From Candidatus Gribaldobacteria bacterium (GTDB lineage: Bacteria; Patescibacteriota; Minisyncoccia; Minisyncoccales; CG1-02-41-26): DNA of 5,258 nt. The notes beneath the pieces were generated by a model. It saw only the letters and a program-made list of their open reading frames with translations, was not told where the DNA came from and did no database searches. This document shows positions 1 to 5,258 of the stretch, piece by piece (the first letter of the stretch is position 1; each line of letters starts with the position of its first letter). The position numbers and the translations under genes were made by a program. The stretch lies in assembly GCA_026396775.1 (NCBI GenBank), contig JAPLWD010000118.1, positions 1,962-7,219 on the forward strand, in the 5' to 3' direction.

Positions 1-131
1 GCGCAAATTCCAGAACAGCAATCCGAGCTAAAAGCACAGCTAAAGCCACTAGACACGCAACATTTCCCATTGCAATTAAAATTAGAACAGCATTCCGAAG
101 CAGAAGAACACACATCTCCCAAAGCTTTACA
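1..131 (-). repeat. Tandem 24-residue Cys-rich units (ICK spacing)
   Basis: Unit 1 covers residues 35-58 (positions 131-60) and unit 2 begins at residue 59 (position 59) and is cut by the window edge. Cys35/59, 42/66, 48/72 and 49/73 are each exactly 24 residues apart; Cys54/77 are 23 apart. Sequence between the cysteines is only loosely conserved: a Gly three residues before the second Cys, Ser-rich loop 2, and Asn/Gly-rich loops after the Cys pair. This suggests an old duplication held together by the disulfide framework. More units may follow beyond position 1. Confidence 0.7.
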
Positions 132-233
132 GCCCTGTGCCGATATTTGCTGAGCCCCAAATCCAAACACAATTAAAATCATTAAACCCAAGATGAAACC
201 AAAAAGTATTTTTCTATACTGATAAAAACTCAT
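1..233 (-). CDS. Secreted Cys-rich protein with tandem knottin-like (ICK-pattern) units, 3' end beyond window
   Basis: The gene reads from the ATG at 233-231 off the window at position 1, giving 77 complete codons plus GC (an Ala). The N-terminus is a signal peptide: basic residues near Arg7-Lys8, a hydrophobic core at about residues 9-27, and probable cleavage at residues 26-33. The rest is Cys-rich. Cysteines at 35, 42, 48, 49, 54 and 58 give C-x6-C-x5-CC-x4-C-x3-C. A second unit starts at Cys59 and repeats C-x6-C-x5-CC-x3-C at 59, 66, 72, 73 and 77. The period is 24 residues. This is the C-C-CC-C-C framework of inhibitor cystine knots such as conotoxin framework VI/VII, although the last loop (3) is shorter than usual. 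It starts 3 nt after the stop of the gene before it, so it is probably translated by re-initiation. Role unknown; a disulfide-stabilised extracellular binding or effector protein is plausible. The Cys pattern is seen; the knot fold is inferred. A Dickkopf-like Cys-rich fold is an alternative. Confidence 0.85.
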   Translation of the reverse strand, partial: MSFYQYRKILFGFILGLMILIVFGFGAQQISAQGCKALGDVCSSASECCSNFNCNGKCCVSSGFSCAFSSDCCSGIC

Positions 234-236
234 ATA

Positions 237-710
237 TTATTTTTTAACAGCCGTATAAATTTCAGCAGCTTCAAACTTATTATTATCCGAAATATTTTTT
301 TTACTAACAACATAAACAGCATCCCCTACCTTTAGGTAGGCTAAATCGAAAACCTGTCGCTCTTTAACCCCCCCATCTTTAATTATTGGTTTAGTGGTAG
401 ATAAAATTTTAGTATCCTTAGCCACTAAAACTTGAAATGTTTTATCGGTTAAAAATAAATTATCTTGAGCCAAAGCTTGTATGGTTAAACTATTACCCCC
501 AACAACAATAATTTTACCCGAAACATACGTTATTTTAGCTGGCTCGTAATTTGGTTTTTGACCTGATAGCAAGATATCAGCCTGAGAAATTTTATTAGAG
601 TTTTCAGAAAACCTTTGACTATTTATTAAAAAATAGCTAGTTATGCCTAAGCCAACACAAATAAGAATAACTATCAACAAAGTATTTCTTTTACCAAATT
701 TAAAATTCAT
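237..710 (-). CDS. Membrane-anchored DUF5666-like protein (small paralogue)
   Basis: A 157-residue protein with a short basic N-terminus (Lys4, Lys7, Arg8), one membrane segment at about residues 10-29, and a polar linker to about residue 57. The C-terminal beta-rich domain (58-157) has the layout of DUF5666-type OB-like domains: a 'G-K-I-I-V-V..NSLTI' opening strand pair, 'FQVLVAKDTKI' in the middle, 'LKVGDAVYVV' near the end, and a final strand with 'EAAEIYTA'. I expect the domain to sit outside the membrane, anchored by the N-terminal helix. The biochemical role of this family is not established. It follows the fibre gene by 17 nt and is followed after 3 nt by the Cys-rich gene. Its architecture matches the protein encoded at 3217-3741, so the fibre gene is bracketed by two related accessory proteins. 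The ATG start has no Shine-Dalgarno sequence; the nearest purine run (AGAGA) is weak. The family call rests on motif layout only. Confidence 0.85.
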   Translation of the reverse strand: MNFKFGKRNTLLIVILICVGLGITSYFLINSQRFSENSNKISQADILLSGQKPNYEPAKITYVSGKIIVVGGNSLTIQALAQDNLFLTDKTFQVLVAKDTKILSTTKPIIKDGGVKERQVFDLAYLKVGDAVYVVSKKNISDNNKFEAAEIYTAVKK

Positions 711-727
711 AAACTATAAGTTAATCT

Positions 728-3220
728 CTATAGATCAGTCCTCATCCAAATTCTACCTGTTTCAGCGCCAGCCGGATCGGCCGTGACTGTTTCCATAATT
801 AAACCACCCGTGGCCTTAATCGGGCCACCCACCACTTCCAATTTTTTAGCTGGGCTATTAGTGCCAATACCCACATTGCCATTTGTTGATAAATAAAGTT
901 GATTAGCATTTGTGCTGTTATCTGTTAAATATCCAGCAGCCAACATTAAAGGAGTGGCAACAGCTAATCCAGATTTTCCAGTTCCTAATATATTTAAATT
1001 ATTGGTTGCCCTCCACCCTCCAAGCGCATAATTTGTTTGATCAGCCACATTATCTGTATTCATCATCACAATTTGACTCATTATTGCTCCACTCATAAAA
1101 CCTGTTCCTCTGCCCGTAAGAGTCAACGACGAAGCACCATTTGATGCTATTGGAGAAACCAATAAAGCACCGAATGTTGCATAGCCAGTGTTTTGTGTCT
1201 GAATATTTATATCAGAAGCTGTTCCAGCAGAATGATACAAACTTAAATTTCCAGAAACACTAGTGGTAGCCAAGAAAGAATCGCCGTTTACAGTTAAGCC
1301 GTTGTTTGCTTTTAGTTGCCCACCCGAAACCTCTAATTTATTTGTTGTAGGAGTGATCGTGCCAATGCCCACATTACCAGCATCAGTTTGGTAAATTGAT
1401 GAATTCTCTAAAGTTGAAGTACCATTGAATCTGGGGATATAGTTATCTGTGCCACTTCCACCAATGGTTCCTGTGCCACTTGATGGCCAAGCTCCCTTAC
1501 AATCTCCTTGAATACAAAGTTGCACTGCATTCAAAGTGCCAACTCCTTTTAATAAACCAATAGCATTACCAATTTGAACTTGCTCGGAATAAAGAGTGGG
1601 GGTGGTAACCTTGTGAGTAACCGAAGGATTATAGCCACCAAATCCGGCTCCACCAGTTATTCGGGTGTCACCAGCTACATCTAGTTTATAGGCAGGAGCG
1701 GTGCCGGATCCAACCCCAACATTACCGCTTTCTCCAATAACAAATCTTTCAGCACCGGCTGTGCTATCGCGAATCGCAAAGTAATCTGGGTTTGTGCTAA
1801 CGATACTAATTAAGTCCCAAACTCTAGCGGTTGAGTTTAAAGTTAAACCAATTAAATCACCAGAAGATGGAATTTGGATACGCCCTGCCCCATATCCACC
1901 GACCCCACTAGTTAAGCTAAGATTAGTTCCATTATCAGACACGATAGAATCACCTATTGTAGAGGCAGTGATAAATTTAGACATTCGATTAATTGTACCC
2001 GGGCCAACTGTACTTGTTGGCCAAGCTCCCTTACAATCTCCTTGAATACAAAGTTGCACTGCATTCAAAGTGCCAACTCCTTTTAATAAACCAGTAGCAT
2101 TACCAATTTGAACTTGCTCGGAATAAAGAGTGGGGGTGGTAACCTTGTGAGTAACCGAAGGATTATAGCCACCGTAAGAAGGAAGAATGCTCCCAATGCC
2201 AACATAACCTGTACTTCCATCAAACATTGCAACTTGAGAACCCTTACCATTACCCACCCTAAAATCTCTATATCGAGTAATTCCTCCTAGATAACCAGAA
2301 GCATTAATCCATATGTCTCCATCTTCGTCATCAGCATTATATCCAGATATAATTTGGTTTGATATAAATTTTATACTCCCCAGAGATAGCGTTGTTGCAA
2401 AAATATCACCTGCTACATTTAATCTATACGCCCCAGGGTCAGTGCCAATGCCAACATTACCAGAGTCGGCTTGGTAAATTACCGAATTTTCTAAGGTTGA
2501 AGTGCCATTAAATCGAGGCACATAATTATCGGTACCACCACCCATAACAGTCCCTCCGCCCCCAGAAGCAACTTGCCAGCTAGCCAAACCATTGGCATCC
2601 GAAGTTAACACCCTACCAGCCGATGGTGTTCCTCCTGTAATTTTAATTTGACCTGCCACCTCTAATTTAGCTCCAGGAGTAGCCGTTCCAATGCCAACAT
2701 TACCCCCCATCAAGATTGCAGAGTAGTCAACCCCAGTAGCATAAAGACCAATCGCTTTATTCTTGTTGCTTCCATATGTTCCTACAAAATACCCACCATA
2801 AGAATTTGCGCTAGCTGAATTAACAACACCTTGGCCATAAACACCAATATTATCTATTACTCCCTCCTGGCGTTGCCGCCCAATAATACCAAAAGCAGTT
2901 GAAACAGGCAAATCACTAAAACCAGAACCGCTTACAATATCTAGCTTACCACTCGGAGTGATTGTACCTACTCCAATATTCCCAGCAAAAAAACTATTTT
3001 GCGAGGGATCAATTAAATAACTAGGATTATTAAAATCAATAAATTGAGTCGCTCCAATAGTGCCAGCCTTGGATTGACCAACAGCTCCAACATTGATGGG
3101 TGGAGCTACATTATTGTTTGGTGGAGCTACGGTTGGATCAGCCCAGCCAAGCACCGTATAAAAAACCGCTAAACTTAAAACTAAAGAAACAAAAAAGGTT
3201 AGCGTAATTTTGTGAGTCAT
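728..3220 (-). CDS. Tail-fibre-like repetitive surface protein with NVGIGT stalk repeats
   Basis: An 830-residue exported protein. A signal peptide occupies residues 1-27 (core about 5-23, likely cut after Gly-Trp-Ala), followed by a Pro/Asn-rich stretch (28-44). Seven 'NVGIGT-x(n)-KLEV.G'-type repeats start near residues 81, 174, 255, 339, 500, 616 and 782. They resemble stalk repeats of phage tail fibres and S74-type surface proteins, which usually form trimeric beta-structures. 'GTDNY.PRFNGTSTLENS' modules (228-260, 588-621) precede two of them. A second module with 'QLCIQGDCKGAWP' at its end occurs at 350-400 and 528-578. The four cysteines (391, 396, 569, 574) are the only ones and could form small C-x4-C disulfide loops. 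No intramolecular-chaperone (peptidase S74) domain is present: the protein stops at 'TGRIWMRTDL'. Its ATG overlaps the preceding TGA stop (ATGA), indicating coupling. Likely a secreted fibre or adhesin; ligand unknown. A misplaced prophage tail gene is less likely, since no other phage gene is near. Confidence 0.9.
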   Translation of the reverse strand: MTHKITLTFFVSLVLSLAVFYTVLGWADPTVAPPNNNVAPPINVGAVGQSKAGTIGATQFIDFNNPSYLIDPSQNSFFAGNIGVGTITPSGKLDIVSGSGFSDLPVSTAFGIIGRQRQEGVIDNIGVYGQGVVNSASANSYGGYFVGTYGSNKNKAIGLYATGVDYSAILMGGNVGIGTATPGAKLEVAGQIKITGGTPSAGRVLTSDANGLASWQVASGGGGTVMGGGTDNYVPRFNGTSTLENSVIYQADSGNVGIGTDPGAYRLNVAGDIFATTLSLGSIKFISNQIISGYNADDEDGDIWINASGYLGGITRYRDFRVGNGKGSQVAMFDGSTGYVGIGSILPSYGGYNPSVTHKVTTPTLYSEQVQIGNATGLLKGVGTLNAVQLCIQGDCKGAWPTSTVGPGTINRMSKFITASTIGDSIVSDNGTNLSLTSGVGGYGAGRIQIPSSGDLIGLTLNSTARVWDLISIVSTNPDYFAIRDSTAGAERFVIGESGNVGVGSGTAPAYKLDVAGDTRITGGAGFGGYNPSVTHKVTTPTLYSEQVQIGNAIGLLKGVGTLNAVQLCIQGDCKGAWPSSGTGTIGGSGTDNYIPRFNGTSTLENSSIYQTDAGNVGIGTITPTTNKLEVSGGQLKANNGLTVNGDSFLATTSVSGNLSLYHSAGTASDINIQTQNTGYATFGALLVSPIASNGASSLTLTGRGTGFMSGAIMSQIVMMNTDNVADQTNYALGGWRATNNLNILGTGKSGLAVATPLMLAAGYLTDNSTNANQLYLSTNGNVGIGTNSPAKKLEVVGGPIKATGGLIMETVTADPAGAETGRIWMRTDL
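1359..1454 (-). repeat. Diverged 96-bp direct repeat, copy 1 (GTDNY...NVGIGT module, about residues 590-621)
   Basis: This segment aligns without gaps to 2442-2537; my hand count gives 19 mismatches in 96 positions (about 80% identity). It encodes the conserved 'NY.PRFNGTSTLENS' stretch followed by 'GNVGIGT'. It is an older duplication than the 155-bp repeat. Confidence 0.85.
1485..1639 (-). repeat. 155-bp near-exact direct repeat, copy A (residues 528-578 of fibre protein)
   Basis: Copy A matches 2019-2173 at a constant offset of 534 bp with one mismatch (A1560 versus G2094, giving Ile554 versus Thr376). The match reaches back to 1478 if one further mismatch at 1483 is allowed. It encodes the module from 'GYNPSVTHK' to 'CKGAW'. 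The near identity at silent positions points to a recent duplication or ongoing gene conversion. Confidence 0.97.
2019..2173 (-). repeat. 155-bp near-exact direct repeat, copy B (residues 350-400 of fibre protein)
   Basis: This is the partner of 1485-1639, in the same orientation and frame. The 534-bp spacing equals 178 codons, so recombination between the copies would keep the reading frame. Flanks differ: copy B follows 'GSILPSYG' and is followed by a 'GTINRMSKF' segment, while copy A follows 'TGGAGF' and runs into a 'GTDNYIPRF' module. Confidence 0.97.
2442..2537 (-). repeat. Diverged 96-bp direct repeat, copy 2 (GTDNY...NVGIGT module, about residues 229-260)
   Basis: Partner of 1359-1454 at an offset of 1083 bp (361 codons, in frame). 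Together with the 155-bp pair, the fibre gene has the module order X-Y-Y-X, all in direct orientation. This shows growth by in-frame duplication of modules at different times. Confidence 0.85.
3217..3220 (-). promoter_or_regulatory. ATGA stop/start overlap (translational coupling)
   Basis: The TGA stop of the DUF5666-like gene (3219-3217) overlaps the ATG of the fibre gene (3220-3218). The 15 nt before this ATG read TAACATTTTAAATCT and contain no Shine-Dalgarno sequence, so initiation probably depends on ribosomes finishing the upstream gene. Confidence 0.8.
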
Positions 3221-3741
3221 AGATTTAAAATGTTAACAGTTAAAAGATTAAATTCTGTTTTACCTCTAATATTGCCTTCTCCTTCAACTAAAACATTCTG
3301 CCCCAAAGTTAAGCTATTAATAGCTGTAACACCTTCGGTCATTTTTTGTTGAGCATCAAAAACTTTAGTTTGCTCGGTCGCTTTGGCTTTGATCTCTCTG
3401 GGTTGAGCATCCGCAAAACTATTGCCATTGCCCTGCAAGGTTAAATAGCCATTCTCTATTTTTATCACCTTGCCCACAGTCGAAGTAATCAGTAATGGAA
3501 AGTTAGCATTTTGTAAAATTTCTTCTTGGCCAGTCGTGGCGTCTTTAATTTTAACCTCTCCAATATCTCCCACTTTTTGCTGTTCAGTATTTAAACCAGA
3601 AGCTATCTCTTGTAAATTAGATTCATTTGGCTTAACAGCTTGTTGTCTTGAATTATCAACAACCCAAGACAAACCTAACCCAGTTAGAATAGCTAAAACA
3701 AAAATAATAATTAAAATCAAAACTAATTTTTTGTTAGTCAT
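3217..3741 (-). CDS. Membrane-anchored DUF5666-like protein (larger paralogue)
   Basis: A 174-residue protein starting at ATG 3741. Residues 1-5 are polar/basic (MTNKK), 6-27 form a strongly hydrophobic membrane helix, 28-80 are a polar, Gln/Asn-rich linker, and about 85-174 form a beta-rich domain. That domain has the DUF5666-like order 'VGKVIKIENGYLTLQGNG', then 'REIKAKATEQTKVF', then 'LTLGQNVLVEGEG', then a last strand 'FNLLTVNIL'. This matches the layout of the protein at 237-710, though direct identity is low. It contains no cysteine. An in-frame GTG at 3777 would add 12 residues and overlap the upstream gene by 22 nt. I prefer ATG 3741 because it leaves a 14-nt gap, gives a normal membrane-anchor N-terminus, and has an AAGG 12 nt upstream. 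It overlaps the fibre start by 4 nt. Function unknown; an accessory or anchoring role for the surface fibre is only an inference. Confidence 0.85.
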   Translation of the reverse strand: MTNKKLVLILIIIFVLAILTGLGLSWVVDNSRQQAVKPNESNLQEIASGLNTEQQKVGDIGEVKIKDATTGQEEILQNANFPLLITSTVGKVIKIENGYLTLQGNGNSFADAQPREIKAKATEQTKVFDAQQKMTEGVTAINSLTLGQNVLVEGEGNIRGKTEFNLLTVNILNL

Positions 3742-3747
3742 TAAGAT

Positions 3748-3776
3748 ATTATACCTTAAGGTGAAATTTCTTTCCA
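3748..3776 (-). promoter_or_regulatory. Possible internal promoter (TGGAAA - 17 bp - TATAAT)
   Basis: On the minus strand, TATAAT (3753-3748) lies 17 bp after TGGAAA (3776-3771), a four-of-six match to the TTGACA -35 box. The -10 box ends only 6 nt before the ATG at 3741, so any transcript would be leaderless or nearly so. The region is AT-rich, and the boxes partly overlap the end of the upstream gene, so chance occurrence is quite possible. Confidence 0.3.
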
Positions 3777-5258
3777 CTTTGGCAAGGGGATAACTTTTAT
3801 TAGCTGCTCCAAAGAACAGCTCCCCAAATTATCCGTAATTTTTAAAATAACTTTTTTGGGTCCAATGTTTAAAAACTTTAAAACTGGGTTAGTTGATGTT
3901 GCATTAGTGCTCTTAAGATAGGTTAAACTTGCTGCTTGCCAAAGATTTGTAATGGGATCTTGCTCTTGAAAAACCCACTCTATTTTACTTTTAGCGCAAC
4001 TGATTAAAACATTAGAATTATCATAACATTTTGCTATGCTTTTAAACTTTGCTTTATCAGCACAGTCCCCCTGATTATTTGTACAAAATTGCGTCTCCTC
4101 ATTTCTAGCTGGAACTTGAGGGCTTAAATCAAAAAGAGGTTCGGGATAACGATGTTGGGGTGTGTCAAACGACAACCCGCTAGCGTAGTTAGAGACAACA
4201 TCAAATTGATCCCAAACTCTTACTCTCCAATAATAGGTTTGGTTGTAATCAGGCAAGGGCGTGATCGGAGTATACGATTGCGAATTAGACAAAATTTTAC
4301 CAGAATCGCTAATAATTTCAGTAAATCCAGCGTTAGTAGAAATTTGAACTTGATAGTTGCTTTGAGTATGCCCAATATCACTATCAACAAATTTCCAAGA
4401 AAAAATCGGCCTTAAAGGAGCGACACAGTAGTCCCCTGCAATATATTTTAAATTAATAGCTGAAGGGGTAAAGAAAGTCCGGCAAGTTGTTTGCCAATTT
4501 TCCACCGTGTAATCAGGTGTACCATCATTCAAAGCATCTTGATTGCGAGCTTGAACAGTAAAGGTATAGTTTGTATTGGGTGTTAGGCCACCTAAAATCC
4601 ACTGCTTAACAGAATTATAGTTCTTAATAGTATTGGTAACGATTTCTTTAAAACGAATCCCAGAATTTGCTATTTCTAAATTGTTCAAAATACCATTAAC
4701 TCTTACAGTAATTTCGTCAGTTGAAATTTTAACACAGCTAATCCCCGTGGGATTTTCAATGGAATCAGCCGACCAAATAAAAGCTTGCTTGAAGCCAAAA
4801 CTGTTAAGGGCTCTGACATAAAATAGATAACGAGTGTTGGCTTTCAAATTATTCGCTTGCCAAGTTAATTGATCGCCAATGTTACGCGAATCAATTAAAT
4901 TTAAATCATTATCATAAAGGATCACGATGTAAGAGATAGCTCCAGCTGATCTATCCCATTGCCAGGTTAAAGAACTGGGAGTATGTGTTAAAACTTTTAA
5001 GTTTTGAAGAGTGCTTGGGGTGCAATCTTTAGTCCCTGTTGAACACTTGGCTCCACAACCATTGTCGGGCTCATTTCCAAGGCAATAAGTATTAGGATTG
5101 GGGCAATTGTTCTTTGTACCTTGCTGGCATTTAGCACCACAACCATTATCTGGTTCACTGCCATTACAATAGGTGCTGGGCAAGGGGCAAAAAGTTGGTT
5201 TAGTTCCAGCTGGGCATTTAGAGCCACAGCCGTTGTTGGGTTCTTTGCCAGAACAATA
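3756..5258 (-). CDS. Secreted Cys-repeat/FN3/PKD multidomain surface protein, 5' end beyond window
   Basis: The frame is open from the window edge at 5258 to the TAA at 3758-3756, giving 500 visible residues. A TTG at 5183 is an internal Leu and not the start, because the repeat pattern continues upstream of it. Visible residues 1-80 hold three tandem Cys-rich units ('YC.G.EP.NGCG.KC..GTK..C'). Then come an FN3 domain (about 83-168, with 'WQWD' and 'LKANTRYLFYVRALN'), a second FN3 (about 170-263, 'LTPNTNYTFTVQARN'), and a third FN3-like domain (about 281-367, 'FSWKFVDSDIG' and 'TYYWRVRVWD'). A PKD-like domain with its own cysteines follows (about 373-492, 'IEWVF' and 'KKVILKITDNLG'). The end, 'PKWKEISP', is a familiar tail of such proteins in Patescibacteria-like genomes. 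No catalytic motif is seen, so I read it as an extracellular binding or structural protein. A signal peptide must lie outside the window if it exists. It is the first visible gene of the cluster; the operon promoter is not in view. Confidence 0.88.
   Translation of the reverse strand, partial: YCSGKEPNNGCGSKCPAGTKPTFCPLPSTYCNGSEPDNGCGAKCQQGTKNNCPNPNTYCLGNEPDNGCGAKCSTGTKDCTPSTLQNLKVLTHTPSSLTWQWDRSAGAISYIVILYDNDLNLIDSRNIGDQLTWQANNLKANTRYLFYVRALNSFGFKQAFIWSADSIENPTGISCVKISTDEITVRVNGILNNLEIANSGIRFKEIVTNTIKNYNSVKQWILGGLTPNTNYTFTVQARNQDALNDGTPDYTVENWQTTCRTFFTPSAINLKYIAGDYCVAPLRPIFSWKFVDSDIGHTQSNYQVQISTNAGFTEIISDSGKILSNSQSYTPITPLPDYNQTYYWRVRVWDQFDVVSNYASGLSFDTPQHRYPEPLFDLSPQVPARNEETQFCTNNQGDCADKAKFKSIAKCYDNSNVLISCAKSKIEWVFQEQDPITNLWQAASLTYLKSTNATSTNPVLKFLNIGPKKVILKITDNLGSCSLEQLIKVIPLPKWKEISP
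5022..5258 (-). repeat. Three tandem Cys-rich repeats of 28-29 residues
   Basis: Units lie at 5258-5172, 5171-5088 and 5087-5022 (the last one shorter). Each carries four cysteines as C-x8-C-x3-C-x(6-8)-C, with invariant Glu-Pro, Asn-Gly-Cys-Gly and Lys-Cys positions and a Gly-Thr-Lys turn before the fourth Cys. The nucleotide sequences are clearly alike as well. The window begins, in reading direction, exactly at a unit boundary, so more units probably lie upstream. Confidence 0.9.

Noticed and set aside
129..170. Lipoprotein signal (lipobox) before Cys35 of the Cys-rich protein
   Set aside because: The residues before the first Cys (Ser-Ala-Gln-Gly) do not fit the lipobox; Cys35 is better explained as the first framework cysteine.
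711..727. Hairpin AACT-ATA-AGTT in the gap between fibre and small DUF5666-like gene
   Set aside because: A 4-bp AT-rich stem with no following U-tract is too weak to be a terminator.
1478..2173. Repeats at 1485 and 2019 as a CRISPR or mobile-element signature
   Set aside because: There are only two long copies, both in coding frame with coding spacer, no terminal inverted repeats and no transposase.
2302..2337. EF-hand/dockerin-like calcium loop in the fibre protein (acidic run near residues 295-306)
   Set aside because: The Asp/Gly spacing is close, but the first ligand position would be Ala and the last has no acidic residue.
3742..3777. GTG at 3777 as the start of the larger DUF5666-like gene
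   Set aside because: It would overlap the upstream gene by 22 nt and put 12 extra residues before a normal membrane anchor. The ATG at 3741 fits better.
3470..3793. Plus-strand open frames (for example 3470-3793, 1794-2045, 4152-4415)
   Set aside because: They lie antisense inside well-supported minus-strand genes, have no recognisable domains, and no separate start signals.
3756..5183. TTG at 5183-5181 as the start of the FN3/PKD protein
   Set aside because: The frame stays open to the window edge and the 25 upstream codons encode another unit of the same Cys-rich repeat, so TTG is an internal Leu.
4997..5227. Short minus-strand frame within the Cys-repeat region
   Set aside because: It is an alternative frame over the tandem repeats; the overlapping frame has the clear cysteine pattern and domains.

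Overview
The window looks like a piece of an AT-rich bacterial genome. It carries one tightly packed cluster of five genes, all on the minus strand, so it is transcribed from position 5258 towards position 1. Every product has a signal peptide or N-terminal membrane segment, or is built of extracellular-type domains. No metabolic, informational, RNA or mobile-element gene is visible. The style of the genes resembles what I know from Candidate Phyla Radiation (Patescibacteria/Parcubacteria-like) genomes: N-terminal 'APP...NVAPPINVG' segments, 'GNVGIGT..P..KLEV.G' stalk repeats, FN3/PKD surface proteins ending in 'PKWKEISP', and short membrane-anchored DUF5666-like proteins. This placement is an inference from protein style, not from a marker gene. 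TGG codes Trp, and TAA, TAG and TGA all end genes, which fits the standard bacterial code.

Layout in transcription order: (1) 5258-3756, a secreted protein that runs off the window edge, with three tandem Cys-rich repeats, three FN3-like domains and a PKD-like domain; (2) 3741-3217, a membrane-anchored protein with a DUF5666-like beta domain; (3) 3220-728, an 830-residue phage-tail-fibre-like stalk protein with seven NVGIGT-type repeats and a nearly exact internal duplication; (4) 710-237, a second, smaller membrane-anchored DUF5666-like protein; (5) 233-1, an exported Cys-rich protein, cut by the window edge, whose cysteines follow the inhibitor-cystine-knot (knottin) spacing in tandem 24-residue units.

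The junctions are +14, -4 (ATGA), +17 and +3 nt, there is no terminator between genes, and Shine-Dalgarno sequences are almost absent. This suggests one co-transcribed, translationally coupled unit. My reading is a cell-surface or host-contact operon: multidomain adhesin, fibre, two membrane-anchored accessory proteins and a small disulfide-rich secreted protein. The gene order and domain types are seen in the sequence; the joint function is inference. The most unusual points are the tandem knottin-like units in a bacterial protein, and the 155-bp direct repeat whose recombination would change the fibre by exactly 178 codons in frame.
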